Part shown: positions 1 to 7,318 of the stretch, in pieces | How the letters are laid out: every line of letters starts with the position of its first letter | Numbering within the stretch: the stretch's first letter is position 1 | DNA from: Lachnospiraceae bacterium UBA7225 | Lineage (GTDB): Bacteria; Bacillota; Clostridia; Lachnospirales; Lachnospiraceae | Length of the DNA: 16,778 nt | Direction of reading: 5' to 3' | NCBI GenBank assembly: GCA_002473385.1 | Contig: DKTR01000067.1 | Location: forward strand, 966-17,743 | Notes under the pieces: model-generated | Seen by the model: the letters and a program-made list of their open reading frames with translations, nothing else | The model's database searches: none | What the model was told of the DNA's origin: nothing | Made by a program: the position numbers and the translations under genes

Positions 1-1
1 G

Positions 2-1666
2 TATCAGATTTTTGTGGATCGCTTCCGCAACGGTGATCCCACTAACGATGTGGAGAATCGGGAATACTTTTATATTGGAGATGCGACAAGCCGGGTGACG
101 GACTGGAATAAATATCCGGCGAGCATGGGTGTGCGTGAGTTTTACGGAGGCGATCTGCAGGGAGTGATGGACAAACTGGATTATCTGCAGGATCTTGGTG
201 TGGACGTGATCTACTTTAATCCGATTTTCGTGTCGCCCTCCAACCATAAATACGATATCCAGGATTACGATTATGTAGATCCGCATTATGGAAAGATTGT
301 CAGAGATACCGGGGAGCTGCTGCCGGAGGGAGACAGTGAAAATAAGCATGCTACCCGTTACATCACGAGGGTGACAGATAAAGAAAACCTGGAGGCGAGC
401 AATCAGCTCTTCATCAGGCTGGTGGAGGAAGCTCACCGACGGGGAATGCGCGTCATTCTGGACGGCGTATTCAATCACTGCGGTTCATTCAATAAATGGC
501 TCGACCGGGAGCGCATTTATGAAAATCAGCCGGGATATGAGAAGGGGGCTTATGTTGCCGCCGACAGTCCATATCGCAGCTTTTTCAAATTTAACAGTGA
601 AAACTGGCCCTATAACGCAAGCTACGACGGATGGTGGGGACATGATACGCTGCCGAAGCTGACATATGAGCATTCGCAGAAGCTGCACGATTATATTCTG
701 CAGATTGCAAAGAAATGGGTGTCGCCGCCGTACAATGTGGACGGCTGGCGTCTGGATGTGGCTGCGGATCTGGGCTTTTCCAGCGAGTATAATCACCAGT
801 TCTGGAAGGAGTTCCGTGAGGTTGTCAAGGAGGCAAATCCGGATGCGCTGATTCTGGCAGAGCATTACGGTGATCCGCGCTCCTGGCTTCAAGGAGATGA
901 GTGGGACACTGTTATGAACTATGATGCTTTTATGGAGCCGCTGACATGGTTTTTCACCGGCATGGAGAAGCACAGCGATGAATACCGGCAGGATATGCTC
1001 GGCAACGGAATGCATTTTGAATGGGCGATGGGGCATTTTATGGCGAGCTTTCTGGCACCGTCGCTGCAGGTGGCGATGAATGAGCTTTCTAATCACGATC
1101 ATTCCAGGTTCCTTACCCGCACCAGCCACAAGGTCGGGCGTGTGGCGTCGCTTGGGAGTGAGGCGGCGCAGCAGGATGTCAACAAGGCAGTTCTGCGGGA
1201 AGCGGTGGTGATGCAGATGACCTGGCCGGGGGCTCCGACTATTTATTACGGAGATGAGGCGGGGGTCTGCGGCTTTACGGATCCGGACAATCGCCGTACC
1301 TACCCATGGGGACAGGAGGATCAGGAGCTGCTTGCCTTCCATCGGGAGATGATTCGTATTCATAAGGAGAGCAAAGCGCTGAAGCGGGGATCAATCAAAA
1401 TCGTTGCGACAGATCATCAGTTTATCTGCTATGGCAGATTTCTGGGAAATGAGCGCTATATGATTGTGTTTAACAATAGCGGGGAACCGATGAAGAGACA
1501 GATCCGCACGTATGATATTGGTATTGAGGACGAGGACAATGTCATCCAGATCATGCAGACGGACGCAGGCGGTTATCACACGAACCGTGTGTTTTACGAG
1601 GTAAAGAGCGGGGAAATCAAAATGACGCTGCCGCCGCTCTCGGCGACTGTATTGAAGGTAATGTGA
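2..1666 (+). CDS. GH13 alpha-glycosidase (neopullulanase/cyclomaltodextrinase-like), 5' end cut by window edge
   Basis: Hydrolyses alpha-1,4 (possibly alpha-1,6) glucosidic bonds in maltodextrins; no export signal can be judged because the N-terminus lies outside the window. The open frame continues to base 2 and encodes YQIFVDRFRNGDP, an early motif of the GH13 barrel, so the GTG at 14 is not the start. 554 residues are visible. GH13 signatures appear in order: DGVFNHCG, then GWRLD with the nucleophile Asp (visible residue 252, codon 755-757), LILAEHYG with the acid/base Glu (287, codon 860-862), and SNHDHSRF with the transition-state Asp (366, codon 1097-1099). A C-terminal beta domain ends in LPPLSATVLKV. 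All three catalytic acids are intact. The missing N-terminal part probably holds the starch-binding-like domain found in neopullulanase-type enzymes. The aldo/keto reductase begins 24 bases downstream, so the two are probably co-transcribed. Family is sure; exact substrate is not. Confidence 0.93.
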   Translation, partial: YQIFVDRFRNGDPTNDVENREYFYIGDATSRVTDWNKYPASMGVREFYGGDLQGVMDKLDYLQDLGVDVIYFNPIFVSPSNHKYDIQDYDYVDPHYGKIVRDTGELLPEGDSENKHATRYITRVTDKENLEASNQLFIRLVEEAHRRGMRVILDGVFNHCGSFNKWLDRERIYENQPGYEKGAYVAADSPYRSFFKFNSENWPYNASYDGWWGHDTLPKLTYEHSQKLHDYILQIAKKWVSPPYNVDGWRLDVAADLGFSSEYNHQFWKEFREVVKEANPDALILAEHYGDPRSWLQGDEWDTVMNYDAFMEPLTWFFTGMEKHSDEYRQDMLGNGMHFEWAMGHFMASFLAPSLQVAMNELSNHDHSRFLTRTSHKVGRVASLGSEAAQQDVNKAVLREAVVMQMTWPGAPTIYYGDEAGVCGFTDPDNRRTYPWGQEDQELLAFHREMIRIHKESKALKRGSIKIVATDHQFICYGRFLGNERYMIVFNNSGEPMKRQIRTYDIGIEDEDNVIQIMQTDAGGYHTNRVFYEVKSGEIKMTLPPLSATVLKVM

Positions 1667-1690
1667 AAGAAAAACAGGGAGGAGAGACAG

Positions 1691-2716
1691 ATGAAATACG
1701 TAACACTTGGAAAAACAGGCTTAAAGGTGTCAAAGATGGGGCTTGGCGGTATTCCCATCCAGAAAAGCAATGCACAGGAGGTAAAGGATCTGCTGCGCGC
1801 CCTGGTGGAAAAGGGAGTCAATTATATTGACAGCGCGCGCGGCTACACGGTGAGCGAACAGCTTCTGGGCGAGGCACTGGAGGGCATCCGTGATAAATTT
1901 GTACTGGCGACTAAGAGCATGTCGCGCACGAAGGATGCGATGGCAAAGGACATTGAAACCAGTCTTAAAAATTTCCGCACAGATTACATTGACCTTTACC
2001 AGGTTCATAATCCGGGCATGGGTGACCTGGATACGATCACTGGAGAGGGTGGTGCGCTTGAGGCGCTGCAGGAAGCGAAGGCAGCCGGAAAAATCGGGCA
2101 CATCGGTCTGACGGCGCATTCGCTGCAGGTGTTTGAGCATGCGCTCACGCTTGACTGGGTGGAAACCATTATGTTTCCGTACAACATTGTAGAATCACAG
2201 GGTGAAGCGCTGATGAAGGTCTGCTCTGAGCGCGGCATTGGCTTTATTGCCATGAAGCCTCTGGCTGGCGGTGCGATTGAGGATGCGTCGCTGGCGCTGC
2301 GTTATATCTGTGCAAATCCGGATGTTACCATCGTTATTCCGGGTATGTACAGTCTTAAGGAGGTTCAGCAGAATGTGGAGGCTGTGGAAGAGACGGGTCT
2401 GCTGGATCGGACTGACGCGGAAAAGATTGCGTCGGTGCGTGAGCAGCTTGGTGAAAACTTCTGCCGCCGCTGCAATTACTGCCAGCCATGCAGCGCGGGC
2501 ATCAGTATTTCCAATGTGTTCCTGTTCGCAGGCTATCTGCAGAGATACGGTCTTGGCGAGTGGGCATACAGCCGCTATCAGACACTCAGCGCGAAGGCGG
2601 ACGACTGCATTGAGTGCGGCGAGTGTGAAAGCCGCTGCCCGTATCATCTGCCTATCCGGGAAATGCTGAAAAAGTGTGCGAAGGATTTCCGCGATTTTGA
2701 GGCGAGCCATAAATAA
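1691..2716 (+). CDS. Aldo/keto reductase with two C-terminal Fe-S-type cysteine clusters
   Basis: NAD(P)H-dependent carbonyl reductase fold, 341 residues. The catalytic tetrad of the superfamily is visible: Asp47 and Tyr52 (YIDSARGYT), Lys75 (LATKS) and His106 (YQVHNP). The barrel ends near residue 250 and is followed by an extension with eight cysteines in two groups: Cys258/261/264/267 (CRRCNYCQPC) and Cys306/309/312/316 (CIECGECESRCP). The second is a classic 4Fe-4S ligand pattern and the first is a CX2CX2CX2C run, so the protein may hold two clusters and exchange electrons with ferredoxin-like partners. This is a recognised subfamily in anaerobes whose substrates are mostly unknown. GGGAGGAGA at 1678-1686 is a good ribosome binding site for the ATG. 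The gene lies directly behind the GH13 gene, which hints at sugar metabolism, but that link is inference. Confidence 0.93.
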   Translation: MKYVTLGKTGLKVSKMGLGGIPIQKSNAQEVKDLLRALVEKGVNYIDSARGYTVSEQLLGEALEGIRDKFVLATKSMSRTKDAMAKDIETSLKNFRTDYIDLYQVHNPGMGDLDTITGEGGALEALQEAKAAGKIGHIGLTAHSLQVFEHALTLDWVETIMFPYNIVESQGEALMKVCSERGIGFIAMKPLAGGAIEDASLALRYICANPDVTIVIPGMYSLKEVQQNVEAVEETGLLDRTDAEKIASVREQLGENFCRRCNYCQPCSAGISISNVFLFAGYLQRYGLGEWAYSRYQTLSAKADDCIECGECESRCPYHLPIREMLKKCAKDFRDFEASHK

Positions 2717-2737
2717 AAGCTGTATTATGTAAAAAAA

Positions 2738-2778
2738 TGCCGCATACGCGATGATTTATCTCTATCGCGCATGCGGCA
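2738..2778. terminator. Bidirectional intrinsic terminator between convergent genes
   Basis: Arms TGCCGCAT (2738-2745) and ATGCGGCA (2771-2778) pair perfectly. After one A/C mismatch, CGCGAT (2747-2752) pairs with ATCGCG (2764-2769), leaving an 11-base loop. Seven A at 2731-2737 give a U-tract for leftward transcripts from the MATE gene. Rightward transcripts get only a weak T-rich run (TGTTTGTG). It sits between the ends of the aldo/keto reductase and MATE genes. Confidence 0.9.
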
Positions 2779-2787
2779 ATGTTTGTG

Positions 2788-4188
2788 TTATGCAGTTTTT
2801 TTCTGCTCGAATCCGTGTATCCAGTCTGCCTTCAGGAAGTAGATGAGAAAAATGATGGAGCTTAGTGTCCAGGTAAGCGGATATGCCCAGAATACCGTCT
2901 GAATCTGCGGAACGATCCGCACAGCGATTGTGATGTAGGTGACGCGGATGATGCACCAGCAGATCATCATAACAAGCATCGGCACAATTGCTTTTCCGGA
3001 GCCGCGGAGGATGCCGGCAAGGCAGTGTGAAAACGCGAGCAGAAAGTAAAACAGCGTAATGGTGTGTGCCTGTGCGACACCATAGGCGATTACCGGCGCT
3101 TCCTTATTAAAGAGGGAGATCAGTACCGGGGAAGCAAAATAAATCGTTATGCCGACCAGCTCGGCGAGAATGACGGAACAGGCAATGCCGAAATAAGCAC
3201 CCTTTTTTGCGCGGTCGTATTTCCTTGCACCAAGGTTCTGACTGACAAAGGTCGTCAGCGACATGGCGAAGCAGGTGATCGGCAAAAAGCCAAAGCCTTC
3301 GATTTTTGCATAGGAGCCGCAGCCTGCCATCGCCATCTGTCCGAAAGCGTTGATATTGGACTGTACGACTACATTTGCGATTGAGATAATCGAATTCTGG
3401 ATACCGGACGGCAGACCATTGGAAATGATCTGACGCAGCATCTGCCGGTCAATTCGAAGCTTTTTCAGAGAAAGGCGGTATTCACTGGGGGCATGCATCA
3501 GATGATGCAGACAAAGCACCGCACTCAGAAACTGCGAGATAATGGTGGCAAGCGCTGCAGAGCCGACACCCATGCCGAGCACCGCGATGAACAGCAGATC
3601 CAGAAAGATATTAGTGATTGATGAAATAATCAGATAAAGCAGGGGGCGTTTGCTGTCACCGACCGACTGCATAATGCCGACAAAAATATTGTAGAGCACG
3701 AAAGCAAGCGAGCCGCAGAAATATACGCGGAAATAAAGCACAGAATTTGGCAGTACATTTTCCGGCGTTCCCATCCAGATAAGAATCTGCGGGGCAAGAA
3801 AGATGCCGAGCAGCATCAGCAGAAGACCGCACAGAATGCCAAAGGTGACGGTCGTGTGGATGGATTTCTGCGTTGACTGGAAATCCTTCGCACCGAAATA
3901 GCGTGCAGTAACGACACCCGCGCCGAGGGCGATTCCGTTAAAAAAACCGACCATCAGAAAAATGAGACTGCCGGAGGAACTGACAGCGGCAAGTGCCTCA
4001 CTGCCGAGAAAATTTCCTACGATCAGAGAATCGGCTGTATTATAAAGCTGCTGAAAGAGATTCCCCAGAAACAGGGGGAGCGCAAAGGCGATGATCCGCT
4101 GCGGAATCGGGCCCTCAGTCAGCAGTGCCGGATGCTTTTGGTGATGATGGATATTTATATGTAAAAAATGATGGCTGTGATGTGGCAT
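2788..4188 (-). CDS. MATE family efflux transporter with histidine-rich N-terminus
   Basis: Multidrug/toxin exporter driven by Na+ or H+, located in the cytoplasmic membrane. The 466 residues fit the family, with 12 membrane helices expected. Family motifs include LTEGPIPQRIIAFALPLFLG at the start of helix 1, then QQLYNTADSLIVG, and a second half-repeat beginning near SNGLPSGIQNSI. The first 19 residues hold nine histidines (positions 3, 4, 6, 7, 10, 14, 15, 16, 19). No ATG, GTG or TTG codon lies between the start at 4188 and the conserved LTEGP motif, so this tail is almost certainly translated. The upstream leader, read on the minus strand, has AGAAAGGA nine bases before the ATG. The gene stands alone, divergent from the sigma factor and convergent with the reductase. 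Substrate unknown. The histidine tail could bind metal, which is inference. Confidence 0.93.
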   Translation of the reverse strand: MPHHSHHFLHINIHHHQKHPALLTEGPIPQRIIAFALPLFLGNLFQQLYNTADSLIVGNFLGSEALAAVSSSGSLIFLMVGFFNGIALGAGVVTARYFGAKDFQSTQKSIHTTVTFGILCGLLLMLLGIFLAPQILIWMGTPENVLPNSVLYFRVYFCGSLAFVLYNIFVGIMQSVGDSKRPLLYLIISSITNIFLDLLFIAVLGMGVGSAALATIISQFLSAVLCLHHLMHAPSEYRLSLKKLRIDRQMLRQIISNGLPSGIQNSIISIANVVVQSNINAFGQMAMAGCGSYAKIEGFGFLPITCFAMSLTTFVSQNLGARKYDRAKKGAYFGIACSVILAELVGITIYFASPVLISLFNKEAPVIAYGVAQAHTITLFYFLLAFSHCLAGILRGSGKAIVPMLVMMICWCIIRVTYITIAVRIVPQIQTVFWAYPLTWTLSSIIFLIYFLKADWIHGFEQKKTA

Positions 4189-4220
4189 ATTTCTCGATCC
4201 TTTCTTATGTGTGCCATTCT

Positions 4221-4248
4221 ATCGTAGCACAAAGAAAAGAAAAAGCAA
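4221..4248 (-). promoter_or_regulatory. Probable sigma-A promoter of the leftward MATE gene
   Basis: On the minus strand, TTGCTT (4248-4243) is followed after 16 bases by TACGAT (4226-4221). This places the transcript start roughly 25-30 bases ahead of the MATE ATG at 4188. The match is moderate; a second -10 choice (TAGAAT, four bases further downstream) would give a less favourable 20-base spacer. Confidence 0.45.
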
Positions 4249-4310
4249 GTTTTTTTCATCTTTATGCATCCTTTTTTTCGACCCGTCCGTCTAATGATTG
4301 TAAAAAGAAA

Positions 4311-4326
4311 AAAAGACCGGTCTTTT
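4311..4326. repeat. 16-base perfect palindrome in the MATE/sigma factor intergenic region
   Basis: AAAAGACCGGTCTTTT is an exact palindrome about 75 bases ahead of the sigma factor start. It could be an operator or a small hairpin terminator. No gene upstream on the plus strand needs a terminator, so an operator is slightly favoured. Just after it, CGCCGG occurs three times (4330, 4340, 4359), with first-to-second spacing of 10 bases. The 211-base gap otherwise holds the MATE promoter and the sigma factor ribosome binding site; I found no convincing sigma-A promoter for the sigma factor gene. Confidence 0.5.
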
Positions 4327-4399
4327 AAACGCCGGATACCGCCGGAGCATACGCAGTGCGCCGGGGTGGGGCGGATCTTACAGATATGGAGGTGTAAAA

Positions 4400-4921
4400 T
4401 TGGAACATCTGGTGATAAAGGCGCAGCGTGAGAATGACGCTGAGAGCTTCATACAGCTGATGGAGCTGAACCGGCAGAGTATGCTCAAGGTTGCCAGATC
4501 TTATCTGAGCAGTGAGCAGGACATTGCCGATGCCATGCAGGATACAATCCTTACCTGCTATGAAAAATTACATACGCTGCAGCAGCCGCAGTATTTTAAG
4601 ACATGGCTGATCCGTATTGTAATTAACAAATGTAAAGATATTTTGCGGCAGAACCGTATGGAAGAGCTGCCAGGGGAGCTAAAGGCGCAGGCAGCGGATG
4701 ATGCGAGCTATGCAGATGTTGAATTCAGGGAGCTTTTGCGTCAGGTCGATGAAAAATACCGGACTATTCTGGTGCTGTACTATGTGGAGGGCTTTCATAC
4801 AAAAGAAATTGCCGGTCTGCTCGAAATGAATGAGCACACGGTAAAGAGCAGGCTGGTACGTGCCAGAAAAAAGTTCGCAGCGCAATTATTAACGAAGGAG
4901 GCAGGAGCAATTTATGGATAG
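4400..4921 (+). CDS. ECF-type sigma-70 family RNA polymerase sigma factor
   Basis: Small alternative sigma factor of 173 residues that redirects RNA polymerase, here probably in response to an envelope signal. Region 2 covers about residues 15-85 and includes DIADAMQDTILTCYEKL and TWLIRIVINKCKDILRQ. Region 4 covers about 107-160 and includes YRTILVLYYVEG, the helix-turn-helix HTKEIAGLLEMNEHTVKSRL, and the basic end RARKKF. Translation appears to start at a TTG: GGAGGTG (4388-4394) lies five bases ahead of it, and the earlier ATG at 4386 is in another frame. The stop codon overlaps the next gene by eight bases (4914-4921), which implies translational coupling and a sigma/anti-sigma pair. Such sigma factors usually drive their own operon, but I could not identify a matching promoter in the gap upstream. 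Confidence 0.93.
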   Translation: MEHLVIKAQRENDAESFIQLMELNRQSMLKVARSYLSSEQDIADAMQDTILTCYEKLHTLQQPQYFKTWLIRIVINKCKDILRQNRMEELPGELKAQAADDASYADVEFRELLRQVDEKYRTILVLYYVEGFHTKEIAGLLEMNEHTVKSRLVRARKKFAAQLLTKEAGAIYG

Positions 4922-6470
4922 AAAATACTCAAAAGCGGAAATGAAACGGATTCTGCGCCAGGAAATCAGCACACCGGCGCTTGCGGAACAGAAGATTCAG
5001 GAGGCATACAGCTTCGTGCGTGCCGACGCGACCATGAAGCGGCAGACGGAGAGCACATATCAGAGCCGGGTATACGCGGTGCAGACAGACAGATGCGGGG
5101 AAAACAGGCGCAGAAACACGGGAAAGCCGGGAGGCAGGAGAACGGGACGCTGGGCAGTGCTGGCTGCAGCAATGGGAATTCTCGTTGTATCCTCTGTGAC
5201 GGTTATGGCAGTCAGCGGCATGTTCTCGAAAACTATGGAGCAGAGCGGGGATGCCTTAAGCTATAAGATGGAATTTAACTATGAGCTGACACCGAGTACA
5301 ATTGATGTGGAGGCCGGTTATATTCCGGAGGGCTATGAGCCGCAGAACAACGGAAAGCTGGCCTGGAGCGCAGACGGATCCGGGCAGAATGGTATATCGA
5401 TTGCTGTCATTACAGCGGATTGCCTGGACATACAGCCGGATATGCTGAATGTAGACAATGTAAAGAGCATCGAGGAAACGACGATCAACGGTATGGATGC
5501 ACACCAGATTACGCTGGATTATGATACGGAGAGAGTTGTCAGAACCTTTGACAAGCGCATTTACCTTTTCGATGAGACAGATGGCTGTGTATGCGTTGTT
5601 TACGGGGGAAATGACCTTAGTATGGAAGAACTTACGAAGGTGGCGGAAGGTCTTACCTTTACAAAGGGGGAGGAAACGTCCGGATATATGAGCGCGGAAG
5701 ATAAGGAGGCAATGCAGAAACTAGAGGAAGAATCCCTGGCACAATATGAGGCACAGCAGCAGGCGCGGCTGGAGCTTGGCGTACCGCAGAAATATATTTA
5801 TGATATCGGAGACAGCCTGGAGGTGACAAACAGCTTTGCTGATCCGGGGATGGGTATAGCAGAGAGCAATACGACGAAGCTTACGGTGGAGAGCGCCGAA
5901 ATTATCAATTCGATCGCAGATTATCCGCAGGAAAACTTTTTCAATTATGAAGACATTGCGCCGCATATCAATGAAGACGGGACAGCGCCCTCCTATACAA
6001 GGATTACTTACCGCAGCGGGGAGGACGGAACCGAAGCGCAGGAAATTGCGCGCGATGAGGGTGTAAACCGCAAGTTCCTGAAGGTCACCTTCCTGGCAGA
6101 GAACATCAGCGATGCTGCAATTGATTTCTGGGCAGGCGCCCCGCATATCGCATATCTGCAGCCGAATGAAGAAGGTAACTACCGGTATGCAGATACCTGG
6201 ACGGAGGAACTGAACCCGCAGGAAGATCGGATAGCAGCGGATAATATGACGATCTACTTTGACAAGTCGCCGTATGCGGGAGAGCTTAACAGTCATTTCT
6301 TCTACCGTGAACTGGGAGCCGGAGAAACGCTGGAATACACACTGCTTTTTGTGGTGGACGAGGACAGGCTGGATAATCTCTATCTCGGTTTTGGTCTGGA
6401 AGGAAATGTGATTCCGGAAGAGGGTGAAACATACGCAGAACGATACGTGCGCATGAACGTAAACAAATAA
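4914..6470 (+). CDS. Membrane protein, probable anti-sigma factor with DUF4367-like and Ig-like extracellular domains
   Basis: 518 residues with one membrane helix. Residues 1-80 are cytoplasmic and charged, suited to binding the upstream sigma factor. Residues 81-101 (WAVLAAAMGILVVSSVTVMA region) form the helix after a basic stretch, giving an N-in orientation. Outside the cell, about residues 125-250 resemble DUF4367 (GYIPEGYEP, TINGMDAHQITLDY, LSMEELTKVAEGL). About 260-288 is a charged, Gln-rich, coiled-coil-like linker. Residues 290-518 look like a beta-sandwich of the DUF4352/Ig-like kind (KFLKVTFLAENISD, GETLEYTLLFVV). The start is set by the AGGAG at 4903-4907, six bases from the ATG, and by the eight-base overlap with the sigma gene. 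The anti-sigma role is inferred from position and topology; no zinc-binding HxxxCxxC motif is seen in the cytoplasmic part. The signal sensed is unknown. Confidence 0.75.
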   Translation: MDRKYSKAEMKRILRQEISTPALAEQKIQEAYSFVRADATMKRQTESTYQSRVYAVQTDRCGENRRRNTGKPGGRRTGRWAVLAAAMGILVVSSVTVMAVSGMFSKTMEQSGDALSYKMEFNYELTPSTIDVEAGYIPEGYEPQNNGKLAWSADGSGQNGISIAVITADCLDIQPDMLNVDNVKSIEETTINGMDAHQITLDYDTERVVRTFDKRIYLFDETDGCVCVVYGGNDLSMEELTKVAEGLTFTKGEETSGYMSAEDKEAMQKLEEESLAQYEAQQQARLELGVPQKYIYDIGDSLEVTNSFADPGMGIAESNTTKLTVESAEIINSIADYPQENFFNYEDIAPHINEDGTAPSYTRITYRSGEDGTEAQEIARDEGVNRKFLKVTFLAENISDAAIDFWAGAPHIAYLQPNEEGNYRYADTWTEELNPQEDRIAADNMTIYFDKSPYAGELNSHFFYRELGAGETLEYTLLFVVDEDRLDNLYLGFGLEGNVIPEEGETYAERYVRMNVNK

Positions 6471-6499
6471 AAACGGAGGTAGGATTTTCACGGGAGTTC

Positions 6500-6508
6500 T
6501 GATATAAT
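6500..6508 (+). promoter_or_regulatory. Extended -10 promoter for the gene at 6542
   Basis: TGATATAAT is a perfect extended -10 (TGN plus TATAAT, hexamer at 6503-6508). No good -35 sits 17 bases upstream, as is common for extended -10 promoters. It would start RNA near 6514-6516, which leaves no room for a ribosome binding site before the ATG at 6521 and so supports the GTG start at 6542. Confidence 0.6.
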
Positions 6509-6541
6509 AAACTGAATGAGATGGTGGGAGGTCTTATAACA

Positions 6542-7105
6542 GTGGAGAATGAGGTGCGGCAGCAGCCGTTTATGAAGCAGACTGAGGAGGAGACACCAAA
6601 ATATTTCCAGGAGGCGCTGGCGGATTTTATGCACGATGCAGCAAGCGGCGATGCCATTCGTCATTTATGTGATCTTGGATATACGACGGATGCTATTATG
6701 CGGCAGCTTACCTTTCCTACACCACGTGAGCGGGTGGAAAGAGCTGTTTACCGTCATCTGACAGAGCGCGGTATTCTGCTTGCGGCATTGCCGGAGAATG
6801 CGGGGGAGGTCTGTACGGCGGGGCTGTCGGAGGATGCTTTGTGGGCGCTTTTGCAAAAGCAGATTATTCAAAAGGGTGAAGAAAGTGTTTATGTGTCTTG
6901 TCCGTTCGGCACAATCCGGCGTGACCGGGAAGCGCGGCTTCAGAAAATGCTATCTCCTCTGACCGGGCGCGAGCGCGAATATCTGATGGGCATTCCCTGG
7001 AAGCCGGCAGTTATGTATCACCGGCTGAACAGCCGCATGCTGGAAATTTCTGTCAGACTTGTGATGCATTCGGATGCGGATATGAAGTTCTATTTCTGCG
7101 GATGA
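6542..7105 (+). CDS. Uncharacterised 187-residue protein, possible helix-turn-helix in N-terminal half
   Basis: I do not recognise this family. The start chosen is the GTG at 6542, because GGGAGGT (6526-6532) lies nine bases ahead. The in-frame ATG at 6521 has no ribosome binding site and sits almost on the predicted transcript start. The N-terminal half is helical and charged: GDAIRHLCDLGYTTDAIMRQL followed by TPRERVERAVYRHLTERGIL looks like a short helix-turn-helix, with the second part resembling a recognition region. The C-terminal half has CPFGTIRRDREARLQ and REREYLMGIPW, and ends in FYFCG. There is no signal peptide or membrane segment, so it should be cytoplasmic. It lies behind the sigma/anti-sigma pair but has its own promoter. 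A regulatory role is only a guess. Confidence 0.75.
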   Translation: MENEVRQQPFMKQTEEETPKYFQEALADFMHDAASGDAIRHLCDLGYTTDAIMRQLTFPTPRERVERAVYRHLTERGILLAALPENAGEVCTAGLSEDALWALLQKQIIQKGEESVYVSCPFGTIRRDREARLQKMLSPLTGREREYLMGIPWKPAVMYHRLNSRMLEISVRLVMHSDADMKFYFCG

Positions 7106-7205
7106 GCAGAAAGATTTGAAAAAGGGATGCGGATCTGGAAGTGTCCGATACCGCTATTGCATATATTCACGCTTGTTGAGGCAGTTTTTTTGTGAAAAAT
7201 GTCCT

Positions 7206-7234
7206 TTGAAAATTGTGCGGAAATTATATATAAT
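7206..7234 (+). promoter_or_regulatory. Consensus sigma-A promoter of the second MATE gene
   Basis: TTGAAA (7206-7211), 17 bases, then TATAAT (7229-7234). This is one of the best promoters in the window. The predicted transcript start is near 7241, only about two bases before the hairpin at 7243. Confidence 0.85.
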
Positions 7235-7242
7235 ATGAAACG

Positions 7243-7294
7243 CAGTGTGTGGCAAACGGCGTAAATCCGGCTGTTTGTCACACGCTGTTTTTTT
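7243..7294 (+). terminator. Terminator-like hairpin at the extreme 5' end of the MATE leader (possible attenuator)
   Basis: CAGTGTGTGGCAAAC (7243-7257) pairs with GTTTGTCACACGCTG (7273-7287) with two G-U wobbles. Three more pairs (G-U, G-C, C-G) extend it inward, giving 18 pairs and a nine-base loop. Seven T follow directly (7288-7294). This has all the features of an intrinsic terminator, but lies between the promoter at 7206-7234 and the MATE start at 7319. A transcript could end at about 50 nucleotides unless read-through is allowed. It might also protect the 5' end of the mRNA or make a small RNA. Confidence 0.8.
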
Positions 7295-7318
7295 ATATTG
7301 TAAGAGGAGGAAGAAAAA

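Noticed and set aside
485..1363. Long open frame (292 codons) on the minus strand inside the GH13 gene
   Set aside because: It lies fully opposite conserved GH13 motifs, has no ribosome binding site pattern, and its translation is Arg/His/Ile-rich without recognisable domains.
6475..6480. GGAGGT ribosome binding site after the anti-sigma gene
   Set aside because: No ATG, GTG or TTG lies at a usable distance, so it does not mark a small gene.
5721..6491. Open frame of 256 codons on the minus strand opposite the anti-sigma gene
   Set aside because: It is a compositional shadow of the plus-strand gene and has no family features, start signal or promoter.
6521..6541. Upstream ATG start for the gene at 6542
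   Set aside because: No ribosome binding site precedes it and it lies only a few bases after the predicted transcript start, whereas the GTG at 6542 has GGGAGGT at good spacing.
7185..7191. Seven-T run as terminator of the gene at 6542
   Set aside because: No stable GC-rich hairpin precedes the run, so I do not call a terminator.
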